The translations under genes were made by a program, and so were the position numbers. This document shows positions 1 to 7,826 of a DNA stretch of 64,000 bases, piece after piece (positions within the stretch are counted from its first letter, which is position 1; each line of letters starts with the position of its first letter). The stretch is from Micromonospora avicenniae (GTDB lineage: Bacteria > Actinomycetota > Actinomycetes > Mycobacteriales > Micromonosporaceae), in the NCBI RefSeq assembly GCF_900156065.1, contig NZ_FTNF01000023.1, positions 22,567 to 86,566 on the forward strand. Reading direction: 5' to 3'. Below the pieces are notes generated by a model that saw only the letters and a list, made by a program, of their open reading frames with translations, searched no databases and was not told where the DNA came from.

Positions 1-1509
1 ATCGCCCTCGCCGGGAAGTACCTCGACAAGCGGCCCTACCGGGTATGGGTGCTCTGCGGAGACAGCGAAATGGCGGAAGGCTCCATCTGGGAGGCGCTGG
101 ACAAGGCCTCCTACTACCAGCTCGCCAACCTCGTGACGATGGTCGACGTCAACCGGCTCGGCCAGCGCGGCGCCACCGACCTGGGCTGGGACCTCGACAC
201 GTACGCACGCCGGGCCGAGGCGTTCGGCGCCCGGGTGCTCGTCGTCGACGGCCACGACCTGAACGCCATCGACAACGCCATGGCCACGGCCGCCGACCCG
301 AGCGGGGACCGACCCACCGTGATCCTGGCCCGGACGATCAAGGGACGCGGATTCTCCGAGGTCGAGGACAGCAACGACTGGCACGGCAAGCCGTTCCCGC
401 CCGACATGGCGGAGCGGGCCATCCGCGAACTCGGGGGCGAACGCCACCTGACGGTACGGGGGCCACGGCCCGAGCCGTCCTCCGTGGACGGTTCCAGCCC
501 CAGCAGCGGCCCGGCGGCCCGGCCCGTCACCACCCAACCGACCGAACCGGCGACGCCCGCCCGGTACGACCTGGGCCAGAAGGTACCCACCCGCAAGGCG
601 TACGGCGACGCCCTGGTCGCGCTCGGCGCCCAGAACCCGCGCATCGTCGCCCTCGACGGCGAGGTCAGCAACTCCACGTACGCCTTCGAGTTCGCGCGCG
701 CCCACCCCGGACGGTACTTCGAGATGTTCATCGCCGAACAGCAGATGGTGGCCGCGGCGACCGGGCTCGCGGTCCGCGGTTACCGCCCCTTCGCATCCAC
801 CTTCGCCGCGTTCCTGACCCGGGCGTACGACTTCATCCGGATGGGCACCGTCTCCGGGGTCGACCTGTGCCTGGTCGGCTCGCACGCCGGCGTCGAGATC
901 GGCCCCGACGGACCGTCCCAGATGGGGCTCGAGGACCTCGCGATGATGCGGGCGCTGGACGGCTCGACGGTCCTCTACCCCAGCGACGCGACCAGCACGG
1001 TGGCCCTCACTCAGGCGATGGCTGTACTTCCGGGAATCAGCTACCTGCGCACCACCCGCGGCAAGTACCCGGTGCTCTACCCGGACGGAGAGAGCTTCCC
1101 GGTAGGTGGGTCCAAGACGTTGCGCTCGTCCGACCAGGACGAGGTGACGCTCGTCGGCGCCGGCGTCACCCTGCACGCCTGTCTCGCGGCCGCAGACACC
1201 CTGGCGGGCGAGGGGATCCGGGCCAGGGTCGTCGACTGCTACTCGGTCAAGCCGATCGACAGCGGGGCCATCGCCGCTGCGGCGGCCACCACCGGACGGA
1301 TCGTCGTGGCGGAGGATCACCGCGCCGAGGGCGGCCTCGGCTCGGCGGTCAAGGACAGCCTCGTCGCCGGCGGGCGCGCCCTGCCGTCCCTCGTCCATCT
1401 AGCGGTACGCGGCATGCCGGGATCCGGGTCCAGCAAGGAGCAGCTCGCCTGGGCAGGGATCGACGGCGACCACATCGCCTCCGCCGCTCGGCACCTGGTG
1501 CACGGCTGA
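1..1509 (+). CDS. tkt: transketolase, 3' part (5' end outside window)
   Basis: Transfers two-carbon ketol units between sugar phosphates using thiamine diphosphate, linking the pentose phosphate pathway to glycolysis; cytoplasmic. The reading frame is open from base 1, so the start lies upstream. The first visible residues carry the ThDP-binding motif GDSEMAEGS ending in DVN about 30 residues later. They are followed by a linker (residues about 155-185), the pyrimidine-binding domain with GSHAGVEIGPDGPSQ, and the C-terminal transketolase fold with VVAEDHRAEGGLG. About 502 residues are present, roughly four fifths of a normal transketolase. Nothing suggests damage; the stop is at 1507-1509. 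Actinomycetes often carry several transketolases, so this need not be the housekeeping copy. Confidence 0.95.
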   Translation: MALAGKYLDKRPYRVWVLCGDSEMAEGSIWEALDKASYYQLANLVTMVDVNRLGQRGATDLGWDLDTYARRAEAFGARVLVVDGHDLNAIDNAMATAADPSGDRPTVILARTIKGRGFSEVEDSNDWHGKPFPPDMAERAIRELGGERHLTVRGPRPEPSSVDGSSPSSGPAARPVTTQPTEPATPARYDLGQKVPTRKAYGDALVALGAQNPRIVALDGEVSNSTYAFEFARAHPGRYFEMFIAEQQMVAAATGLAVRGYRPFASTFAAFLTRAYDFIRMGTVSGVDLCLVGSHAGVEIGPDGPSQMGLEDLAMMRALDGSTVLYPSDATSTVALTQAMAVLPGISYLRTTRGKYPVLYPDGESFPVGGSKTLRSSDQDEVTLVGAGVTLHACLAAADTLAGEGIRARVVDCYSVKPIDSGAIAAAAATTGRIVVAEDHRAEGGLGSAVKDSLVAGGRALPSLVHLAVRGMPGSGSSKEQLAWAGIDGDHIASAARHLVHG

Positions 1510-1688
1510 CGCGGCGCCCCGCGTACGAGGATCCGCGCCGAAGCCGCCAAGATCGTCGGTGCGCACTACCGGACCGCGAGGCTGGCGCAACGGCCGAGTC
1601 CCCGACAAAGGAGAAGCCGGGTCGCCAGCGCGCAATGCGGCCGGTGGTTCGGGCTGGAATAGCGGATGGAAACCTGCTTCAAGGTGTG

Positions 1689-2225
1689 TCAGCCGCGACC
1701 ACCGTGGGCGACGGTGACCCGAGAGTCCGTGAGCCTGCCCACTCGGTGCACGAACGAATACGCCAAAGGCTGCCAATCCCAGAACTCGATCCCGAGATTG
1801 CCGTAGCCCCAGTCGCTGTCCCAGTCGGTCAGCGGCCTACGTAACCCACAATCTGGACAACCAACCTCGCCCGCCGGCTCCCCGCGCTCCCACTGCGCCA
1901 TAGCCTCCAAGGCCTCGTCATCCTCTGGCTCGAAGGCGTACTGGCAGACCGGACAGTGCAGGTTGTGGCCCCATTCAGACCAGTAGATGTTGCGGCCGAT
2001 GATGAGCTTCGCCGCGCCGGGGAAATCCCCGTCGACCCCTGCCTGCCCACAGGAGCAAGTGATGGTCTGCACGGCCTGCGATCCCGCCGGATGCGCCTGC
2101 TCCGCATTGAGCTCCGGCAACAGAATCTCTTCCCGCAACAACCACTCTCGCAGCCGCTCGCCGACCTCCGCCGCCGCCTGCAACGTCACATCCGTGCATA
2201 CGATCGCCTCGAACCTGCGTGCCAT
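1689..2225 (-). CDS. hypothetical protein with three Cys-x-Cys/CxxC pairs
   Basis: Function unknown. The 178-residue product has cysteine pairs at TCSCG (about 57), HCPVC (about 90) and GCPDCG (about 122), which look like zinc-ribbon or treble-clef metal sites, and many tryptophans near the C-terminus (DWDSDWGYG, EFWDWQP). No signal peptide or membrane segment is visible, so it is probably cytoplasmic. It converges on the transketolase gene. The ATG at 2225 is the first in-frame start and has only a weak GTAGG-like ribosome site. Codon use and amino-acid composition look genuine. It could be a small nucleic-acid-binding or metal-binding protein, but the family is not recognised. Confidence 0.7.
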   Translation of the reverse strand: MARRFEAIVCTDVTLQAAAEVGERLREWLLREEILLPELNAEQAHPAGSQAVQTITCSCGQAGVDGDFPGAAKLIIGRNIYWSEWGHNLHCPVCQYAFEPEDDEALEAMAQWERGEPAGEVGCPDCGLRRPLTDWDSDWGYGNLGIEFWDWQPLAYSFVHRVGRLTDSRVTVAHGGRG

Positions 2226-2499
2226 GAGGCGGCAGCCTACCTGCTCATCGCCGCGTCAAATGACCCCGGAGCCAGTCGCCAACGAGTCCCCGACGCCGCG
2301 GCTTCTGCCCCCGTGCGGTTTTGCGCGTCATATTCGAACGCACGCTCATGCACGCAGCACCAGTTACAGCCGTACTCCTGCGAGAGAGTACGGGTCGCCC
2401 ACGGTGACGTCCTCTGGCGGCTGCATGGAGCGGCCCTGTTGTCTGTGGCAAGGGCTGCGAGCTTTGCCGGATCGGCCGTCTTTGATCAGTCGGAGCCCG

Positions 2500-2952
2500 T
2501 CACGGCTGGGGTAAGCGGGCAGCCAACTCCATCGGCAGCACCCGTCGCAGGGCCGCCACCGTCGCCTTCGCTCCGAACCGCTCTGTAGCCAGCCGTTCAG
2601 CACGGGCGGACGCGCTGAAGATCTGGTCGACGGGTGCGGCCCGCAGCACGGCGACGATCCAGCCTTCCAGATCCATCACGTCGGCGGGCAGCTCCAGAGC
2701 CTCCGGCGTCGGTGCCGGCCGGGGCGCCTGGTCAGGGATCGTTTCGCCGGCCGAGGCGTACCGGCCGGGTGGAAGGCTTACCCGGTAAGGGTGGACGCCG
2801 ACGCCGTCGGTGGTGGCGCGCCACCCGAGGTTCGGGCGGTACGCGAAGTCGGGTCCCGGCCGGTCGGCCACGTCGAACTCGCCCGGCCCGAGCTGCTGGG
2901 CGGGACACACGACGCAGGTCTGTTCACACGAGTGCGGAGTCGGCCCGGACAT
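2500..2952 (-). CDS. hypothetical protein, 150 residues
   Basis: Unrecognised protein starting at ATG 2952 (MSGPTPHSC). An N-terminal cysteine cluster (CEQTCVVCPAQ) is followed by an acidic/proline-rich middle and a helical C-terminal half with a run of alanine and arginine (residues about 90-145). The frame stays open upstream through a relic of a CvnD-type GTPase, so a longer product beginning at ATG 3177 is formally possible. The upstream part reads as gene debris, so the short start is preferred. No clear ribosome site is seen. It may itself have moved here together with the relic. Confidence 0.5.
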   Translation of the reverse strand: MSGPTPHSCEQTCVVCPAQQLGPGEFDVADRPGPDFAYRPNLGWRATTDGVGVHPYRVSLPPGRYASAGETIPDQAPRPAPTPEALELPADVMDLEGWIVAVLRAAPVDQIFSASARAERLATERFGAKATVAALRRVLPMELAARLPQP

Positions 2953-2997
2953 GGCGCCGATCGTACGGCAACCAGGAGGTACCAGGGCATGACGGAC

Positions 2998-3120
2998 GCA
3001 GTCGGCCAGACGGCGGGTGTCAGCGAGAACCACCGCGCCGACGGCACCGAGCGCTAGCTCGTCCCAGACGAACCAGAACCGGTCCTGTCCAGGAGTGCCG
3101 AAGAGGTACGGGTAGGGGGG
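2998..3120 (-). pseudogene. relic of a CvnD-type conservon GTP-binding protein
   Basis: About 41 in-frame codons read YLFGTPGQDRFWF, then WDELALGAVGAVV and LADTRRLADC. This matches, almost residue for residue, the G3 switch region of the small GTPases encoded in actinobacterial conservons (CvnD), as I remember the family. A whole CvnD has about 190 residues including a GxxxxGKT P-loop and an NKxD motif. Neither is present on either side: the frame upstream is low-complexity Arg/Pro sequence, and downstream it runs into an unrelated protein. The other conservon members (CvnA-C) are absent. This is best read as a fragment left by deletion or recombination. Confidence 0.7.
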
Positions 3121-3213
3121 GTAGCCCCATGTCGGGCTTCGGGTTCTCCGGCTGGTGCAGCCATCGGCGACCTTCATACGGTCGAGGCACACTTTTCCGA
3201 GAGGAGCCTCGAT

Positions 3214-4416
3214 GTGAACGCACGTTCCGCAGTCCGGAGAACGGCGAGGTGGCGGAGATTCGTGGCGGCCGCGACGGTTGGCGCGGTGCTGACCGCCACG
3301 GTCGGCGGTGGGGCCGGGTGGGCCGCCCCGCCGGCCCTGGATCACCGGTCCACGGCCACGGTGCTACAGCACGGCCTCGACGATCTGCACGGCCTCGGCG
3401 TATCCGGGACGCAGGGCCTGGTCCGCGACGGCGCACAGACGACCGTGGCCCGCAGCGGCGTCGCCGACTTGGACACCGGCGCGCCGATGCCGGTTGACGG
3501 GTACTTCCGAATCGGCAGCGAGACAAAGACCTTTGTCTCGGTGGTACTGCTTCAGCTCGTCGGCGAGGGCCGGATCAGGCTGGACGACCCGATCGAACAA
3601 TGGCTGCGCGGTGTGGTCGGCGGCAACGGCAACGACGGCCGGCACGTCACCGTACGCCAGGTCCTGCAGCACACCAGCGGTCTCTACGACCCCACCGGTG
3701 ACCTCCCCGCGCTGCAATCGGCCGACGAATTCCTGGAGCACCGGTTCGACCACTACACCGAGGCGCAACTGGTGGCGATGGCGATGCAGCACCCGCCACT
3801 GTTCGCCGCCGGCACGCACTGGAGCTACTCGAACACCAACTACCTCATCGCCGGGATGCTCATCGAACGGGTCACCGGACACCGGTGGTACAACGAGGTG
3901 CGCTCCCGGATCCTGATGCCGCTGCGCCTGACCCGTACCTTCTACCCCGGCGACCGGCCGACCCTGCCCAAGCCCCACGCCGAGGGATACCAGCAGTTCG
4001 CGCCGGGCGGGCCGCTGGTCGACACGACCGTCTTCAATCCGACCGTGGCTGCCTCGGCCGGCGGCCTGGTCAGCACCACCAACGACCTGGCCCGCTTCTG
4101 GCAGGCACTGGAGCGCGGCCAGCTGTTGCGGCCGGGACAGATGGCCGAGCTGCACCAAACCGTGCTGGCCGAATCGGTCCAGGAGATCCGGCCCGGAATC
4201 GCGTACGGGCTGGGCATCATGTGGATTCCCAACCGGTGCGGCGGCTACTGGGCGCACTTCGGCGACATGCCCGGGGTGAGCACCCTCAACGCGGTCACCC
4301 CGGACGGGCACCGCTCGGCGGTCTTCTACCGGACCACGGTGCTGGCCGACCCGGACCGGGCACCGGCGGTCACGCAGCGGGAGATGGCACTGCTGGACGA
4401 CCTGATCTGCAGCTGA
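3214..4416 (+). CDS. secreted serine hydrolase of the beta-lactamase/D-Ala-D-Ala carboxypeptidase fold
   Basis: Class C-type serine hydrolase (COG1680-like), 400 residues. A basic N-terminus and a hydrophobic stretch ending GGGAGWAAP (residues about 17-38) make a Sec signal peptide, so it acts outside the cell. Catalytic motifs are SETK (S102/K105), Y-S-N at 205-207 and a third HFG motif near residue 345. Such enzymes hydrolyse peptidoglycan stem peptides, D-amino-acid peptides or esters; the substrate cannot be told from sequence. The GTG start at 3214 follows GAGAGGAG; the ATG two bases earlier is followed at once by a stop. It is a single gene. Confidence 0.9.
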   Translation: MNARSAVRRTARWRRFVAAATVGAVLTATVGGGAGWAAPPALDHRSTATVLQHGLDDLHGLGVSGTQGLVRDGAQTTVARSGVADLDTGAPMPVDGYFRIGSETKTFVSVVLLQLVGEGRIRLDDPIEQWLRGVVGGNGNDGRHVTVRQVLQHTSGLYDPTGDLPALQSADEFLEHRFDHYTEAQLVAMAMQHPPLFAAGTHWSYSNTNYLIAGMLIERVTGHRWYNEVRSRILMPLRLTRTFYPGDRPTLPKPHAEGYQQFAPGGPLVDTTVFNPTVAASAGGLVSTTNDLARFWQALERGQLLRPGQMAELHQTVLAESVQEIRPGIAYGLGIMWIPNRCGGYWAHFGDMPGVSTLNAVTPDGHRSAVFYRTTVLADPDRAPAVTQREMALLDDLICS

Positions 4417-4624
4417 CAGCCAGCGGGGAATCCATGCGCACCCGGTCGGCGGCGGGAAGGATCTTCGTGGCGTCGTCGACCGGGCGGTGGATGATCGATC
4501 ACGGTGCCGAGCACGGCGCCGGGATCTAGGTGGAGGGCACGAATCCTCCTCATGAGGACTGCAAGGGTTGCCTAGCAACGGCGAGCAGGGCAGACCGACT
4601 TCGGCTCAACAGACCTCCGTGGGT

Positions 4625-5719
4625 TCAATCGGCCGACGTCGTCAGCCCCGCCTCACCGGACAGGTCCTTGGTAAGGCAGGTGGTTCCGTCAGAGCTGGCA
4701 ACTGCTGCCGACTGGTATCCCTCGCTGCGATAAAGGTCGATGTTCCGCAGACTCTTGGTACCGGTGACCAGCACGATTCGGCGGCAATCGGAGTCGGCGG
4801 CGGCTTCGGCTGTACGCAGCAGCCACCGGCCCAGCCCCTGGCCTCGCAGATCAGGCACGACGGCGAGCCGACCCACGTGCCAGTCGGTGCCGCTACGACG
4901 GGTCCGCACCATGCCCAGTAGTCGGCCGTCCAGCCAGATGCCTGTGGTGTGCCAGGTCGCCAGCCATTCGTGCACCTGGTCCGGCGACTCGTGCAGGGCC
5001 GGTATGGCCATGGTGCCGTTGACGAGGGCCTCGTCCACCCAGCAGCACCGCTGCAGTACCGTGACCTGGGGCGCGTCGTCGGGGGTCAGTCGTCTCGCGT
5101 AGGACCCCGGCAGCGGGCCGTAAAAAGCCCCGGGCCGTGCGCGTTCCCGCATCGGCCGTAGGGCGTGGGCGACCCGGACCAGTTCGTCCAACAGACCGAC
5201 ACCCGCCCTGTCACGGGCAGCGTCGGGTCGCAGTCGCCCGTTCTGCAGTGCGTCACCGATACGGATCGCGACCGTGGCGCCCACCGGAACCAGGCGCAGC
5301 GTGGTCACCACCTGCTTGGCGTGCTGCACCGACCGGGTTCCCGCCGACGTGTTGCCGTAGCTGACGAAACCGATCGGCTTCCATGCCCATTCGCGGCTGA
5401 GGTAGTCCAGCGCGTTCTTCAGGGTCGCTGGCATCCCGTAGTTGTACTCCGGTGTGATCGCGATGAACCCGTCGGCCGAGTCGGCGACCGCGCTCCACCG
5501 GCGTGTGTGTTCATGCTGGTACACGCCCGACGATGGGTGTTCTTCTTCGTCCAGGAACGGCAGGTTCAGATCACTGAGGGCCACCGGCACAAGCTCGACG
5601 CCGAGTTCCGCGGCACGAGGGGTGACGGTCTCGAGCAGCCATTGTCCGACGACGGGGCCGAGGGCACCCGGACGGGTACTGCAGACCAGGGTAAGGACGC
5701 GCATCGGTTTCGTTGACAT
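4625..5719 (-). CDS. NAD(P)H-dependent FMN reductase fused to a GNAT acetyltransferase
   Basis: Two-domain protein of 364 residues. Residues 1-185 form a flavodoxin-like NAD(P)H:FMN/quinone reductase with the N-terminal LVCSTRPGALG phosphate loop and the family signature PEYNYGMPATLKNALDYL near residue 90. Residues about 205-355 form a GNAT domain with acetyl-CoA motif A, RLAVVPDLRGQGLGRWLL, near 284-301. The two families are normally separate genes, and the join is in frame with no internal stop. It is probably cytoplasmic and handles quinone-like or drug substrates. It is divergent from the MarR regulator at 5751, with 31 bases between start codons; the inverted repeat there points to MarR control. 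ATG 5719 gives MSTKP. Confidence 0.9.
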   Translation of the reverse strand: MSTKPMRVLTLVCSTRPGALGPVVGQWLLETVTPRAAELGVELVPVALSDLNLPFLDEEEHPSSGVYQHEHTRRWSAVADSADGFIAITPEYNYGMPATLKNALDYLSREWAWKPIGFVSYGNTSAGTRSVQHAKQVVTTLRLVPVGATVAIRIGDALQNGRLRPDAARDRAGVGLLDELVRVAHALRPMRERARPGAFYGPLPGSYARRLTPDDAPQVTVLQRCCWVDEALVNGTMAIPALHESPDQVHEWLATWHTTGIWLDGRLLGMVRTRRSGTDWHVGRLAVVPDLRGQGLGRWLLRTAEAAADSDCRRIVLVTGTKSLRNIDLYRSEGYQSAAVASSDGTTCLTKDLSGEAGLTTSAD

Positions 5720-5765
5720 GGAAACGAAGTGTAGGTGCTAGGTTGATTACATGTCAACGAAACCG
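5705..5765. promoter_or_regulatory. divergent promoter with a perfect 16-bp inverted repeat covering both start codons
   Basis: The arms 5705-5720 and 5750-5765 are perfect reverse complements, and each contains the start codon and first four further codons (MSTKP) of one divergent gene. An inner inverted repeat TTCGTT/AACGAA (5709-5714 and 5723-5728) is a likely MarR dimer site. A -10 box TAGGTT (5739-5744) sits 6 bases before ATG 5751, suggesting a leaderless marR transcript. The binding protein is inferred, not shown. Confidence 0.65.
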
Positions 5766-6254
5766 TCAGCTGGGGCCGTACGCTGGTTGAAACCTGACGA
5801 GGAGCGCGCGTGGCGGGCGTTTCTACGCGTGATGGTCGCCGTTCGGACCGGCACGGCCCGCGACCTGGCTGCGATCGGGCTCTCCGAACCCGACTACGAA
5901 GTACTCAGCACGCTGTCGGAGCGGCCCGACCACACCAGCACCCTGGGAGAACAGGCCGACAAGATGGGCTGGTCACGCAGTCGGTTGTCCCGGCACGCCA
6001 CCCGGATGGAGGCGCGTGGTCTCTTGAGGCGCTCACCCGATCCGACCGACGGCAGAGGCTGCCTCCTCGTACTCACCGAGCACGGCCTGGACACACTCGG
6101 CAACGCCGCACCGGCCCACGTCGATTCGGTACGGCACCATTTCATCGACCGGCTGGACGCGGAGGACCTGGTCGCCATCGAACGGATCGCTCGGAAGGTG
6201 GGAGAGCCCCAAGCCGGCGACGATCGACCACTCAACGAGCGCCGGTCGACATGA
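5751..6254 (+). CDS. MarR family transcriptional regulator
   Basis: Winged-helix DNA-binding repressor of 167 residues. The recognition region LGEQADKMGWSRSRLSRHATRMEARGLLRR (residues about 63-92; the segments split at ADKMGW/SRSRLSR) and the wing DPTDGRGCLLVLTEHG are typical of MarR. Its first five codons, MSTKP, are identical to those of the divergent reductase-GNAT gene and lie in the right arm of the inverted repeat. By family precedent it represses itself and its divergent neighbour until a phenolic or oxidative ligand binds. The start codon has no ribosome site but has a -10 box directly upstream, consistent with leaderless translation. Confidence 0.9.
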   Translation: MSTKPSAGAVRWLKPDEERAWRAFLRVMVAVRTGTARDLAAIGLSEPDYEVLSTLSERPDHTSTLGEQADKMGWSRSRLSRHATRMEARGLLRRSPDPTDGRGCLLVLTEHGLDTLGNAAPAHVDSVRHHFIDRLDAEDLVAIERIARKVGEPQAGDDRPLNERRST

Positions 6255-6817
6255 TCGTCAATGGGTCGGAGATTGGCCGCGGCCCACCGTCGTTGTCGTG
6301 CATGGTCTGCTGGTCAAACGCCAACCTGTGGCGCAGAGTTGGCCCGCCATGTGCCGGCGTTCCGGCGCCGGAAGCGTCCGGCCAACGACTCGCAGATCTC
6401 GCGGGTGCGTTGAGCGGTCAGGCGGCGTGGAACGCCCGCCTGGCGAGCGTCACGATGAGGCCCACCAGCACGCTGGCAAGGACCTCCACGCCGATCTTGA
6501 TGAGAATTGCGCTCATATTGCTCTACTTTCGGGTGGATTTGGATCGGTCCAGCGAAAGCTAAACGCAGTCGGCCAACGGCGGGTGTACGGCCGGCGACCG
6601 TTGGCCGCCGTGCGGGTTCACATCGGTTTGCCGTCGCCTGGTCGGACGAGGGTCAGGGGTTGGACCGGTATAGGCTCCGGCGGTGGCTCCAGCCGGGAGC
6701 ACCTAGGGCAAGCCAGCCGGTGCGCCCGGTGCGCAGCTGCCGGGTGGCGAGGTTCGGCCGGTAGCCGAGCCGGTCGATGGCGATACGTCCGTGTCTATAA
6801 GCGGCGGCCGCCGAATC
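6255..6817. other. 563-bp stretch with no recognised gene apart from one possible small peptide
   Basis: Open frames here are arginine/proline-rich shadows without family signatures. The only plausible coding segment is a 32-codon membrane peptide on the minus strand (6418-6516). No RNA structure, repeat or remnant of a known gene was recognised. Confidence 0.4.
6418..6516 (-). CDS. possible 32-residue single-span membrane peptide
   Basis: ATG 6516 opens a short frame reading MSAILIKIGVEVLASVLVGL, then IVTLARR and an AFHAA tail, ending at TGA 6418. It has one continuous hydrophobic segment (residues about 3-25) followed by a basic Arg-Arg anchor, the layout of small single-pass membrane peptides. 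Upstream, GTAGAG is a weak ribosome site. The composition differs sharply from the arginine-rich shadow frames around it. It cannot be assigned a family; it could be a regulatory or toxin-like small protein, or chance. Confidence 0.35.
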   Translation of the reverse strand: MSAILIKIGVEVLASVLVGLIVTLARRAFHAA

Positions 6818-7294
6818 TCATCCCTGCCCTGACGCCGCCTCGGCCGGGTCGACACGGCCGGGGACGTGACTGAGCCGGCTACTGACGAGCGGTATGACGA
6901 TCGCCGCAGCGACGATGTGCGCCAAGGCGAGCATCACCTTGGTGGACGCCGCTGTGGCGCCGGCGAGGTACGGCCCGGCCATGGACACCGCGGTCAGCGC
7001 GATGGTGGTCCATAGGTAGGTGCGCGCCGGGCGGCGGGAGTACCGGGCGAGAAGCACCGCGAGGATCGTGCCCCAGAACACCGACGTCACCGTGCCCATG
7101 GCAAACATGCCGGTGGTGATCGGCCCGGGGACGGACGCACCGATGTTCCCCGCCACCATCGGTATTCCCACCGCACGGGCGGCCAGGCCGTAGAGCTCGG
7201 TCGCAATGGCTGCGGCCAGTCCGGCCAGCACGCTGACCAGCCACACCGGCCGGGTGGCGAGGACGTCGGTGGACGGGATCGGGGTGCTACCCAT
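6818..7294 (-). CDS. DUF6069 family membrane protein
   Basis: The 158-residue integral membrane protein has four hydrophobic segments (about residues 17-37, 62-85, 93-115 and 118-140) and the DUF6069-like order of segments, including LWTTIALTAVSMAGP. The role of the family is unknown. ATG 7294 is preceded by GGGAGAAC. It is divergent from the ECF42-type sigma operon. Its upstream region carries a TGTCGA / CCGTCTG promoter-like pair matching the one in front of the sigma operon, so it is probably part of the sigma regulon. Confidence 0.8.
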   Translation of the reverse strand: MGSTPIPSTDVLATRPVWLVSVLAGLAAAIATELYGLAARAVGIPMVAGNIGASVPGPITTGMFAMGTVTSVFWGTILAVLLARYSRRPARTYLWTTIALTAVSMAGPYLAGATAASTKVMLALAHIVAAAIVIPLVSSRLSHVPGRVDPAEAASGQG

Positions 7295-7330
7295 GATGGT
7301 TCTCCCTCAGTCGTGGCTGCCTTCGTGAGA

Positions 7331-7359
7331 CAGACGGAGCGGTGACACTGGGCTCGACA
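7331..7359 (-). promoter_or_regulatory. candidate ECF42 promoter driving the DUF6069 gene
   Basis: On the minus strand TGTCGA (7354-7359) is followed after 16 bases by CCGTCTG (7331-7337). The same two elements at the same spacing occur on the plus strand in front of the sigma operon. Predicted transcription would start near 7324, about 30 bases before ATG 7294. TGTCGA matches the -35 element I recall for ECF42 sigma factors. Confidence 0.6.
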
Positions 7360-7387
7360 TCGTCGGCACAGAAATTTCTGGTAGGGA

Positions 7388-7416
7388 TGTCGAGGGTGGC
7401 GTGCCGGCTCCGTTTG
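7388..7416 (+). promoter_or_regulatory. candidate autoregulated ECF42 promoter of the YCII-sigma operon
   Basis: TGTCGA (7388-7393), 16 bases, then CCGTTTG (7410-7416); predicted start near 7423, giving a leader of about 40 bases. Between this and the divergent copy lies the 12-bp palindrome CAGAAATTTCTG (7369-7380). The outer arms CTCGACATC (7353-7361) and GATGTCGAG (7386-7394) form an inverted repeat because both -35 elements are embedded in it. Confidence 0.6.
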
Positions 7417-7463
7417 CAAAGTGAAAGCGCGCCGACGGTGCGCGGACCGGAAGGATGAGCCTG

Positions 7464-7826
7464 ATGAAGTACATGCTGCTTATCTACGGGAACCAGGAGA
7501 AGTGGAGCGCGATCCCGGCTGAGACCTGGCCCGCGGAGATCGCCAAGCAGGACGCGTTCAACAGGAAATACCAGGAAACCGGTGAACTGCTGGGCGCGTA
7601 CGGCCTGGCCGACGCCGCAGCATCCCGCCTGGTGCGGCGCACGGACGGTCCCCCCGCGGTCACCGACGGGCCGTACCTGGAGACGAAGGAGTACCTCGCC
7701 AGCCTCTACCTCCTGGACTGCCAGAACGAAGAGCGGGCGTACGAAATCGCGGCGGACATGCCGTGGGCGGACGTCGAGCCGGTCGAGGTGTGGCCAGTCC
7801 TGCACGAGGCGGCCGCCGACCTGTGA
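7464..7826 (+). CDS. YCII-related DGPF-domain protein, sigma partner
   Basis: About 120 residues (MKYMLLIYGN start). The YCII/DGPF fold is shown by the motif TDGPYLETKEYLASLYLLD (residues about 66-84), which carries the family's DGP-(Y/F) signature. Such proteins are consistently encoded beside ECF42 sigma factors, and here the stop codon overlaps the sigma GTG start (GTGA at 7823-7826), so the two are translationally coupled. Its molecular role is unsettled; it may sense or modify a small molecule for the sigma factor. ATG 7464 is chosen over ATG 7455 because GGAAGG ends 9 bases before it. Confidence 0.9.
   Translation: MKYMLLIYGNQEKWSAIPAETWPAEIAKQDAFNRKYQETGELLGAYGLADAAASRLVRRTDGPPAVTDGPYLETKEYLASLYLLDCQNEERAYEIAADMPWADVEPVEVWPVLHEAAADL

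Noticed and set aside
45..1844. 599-residue Arg/Pro-rich open frame over the transketolase gene
   Set aside because: Shadow frame of the transketolase reading in another phase; no family signature.
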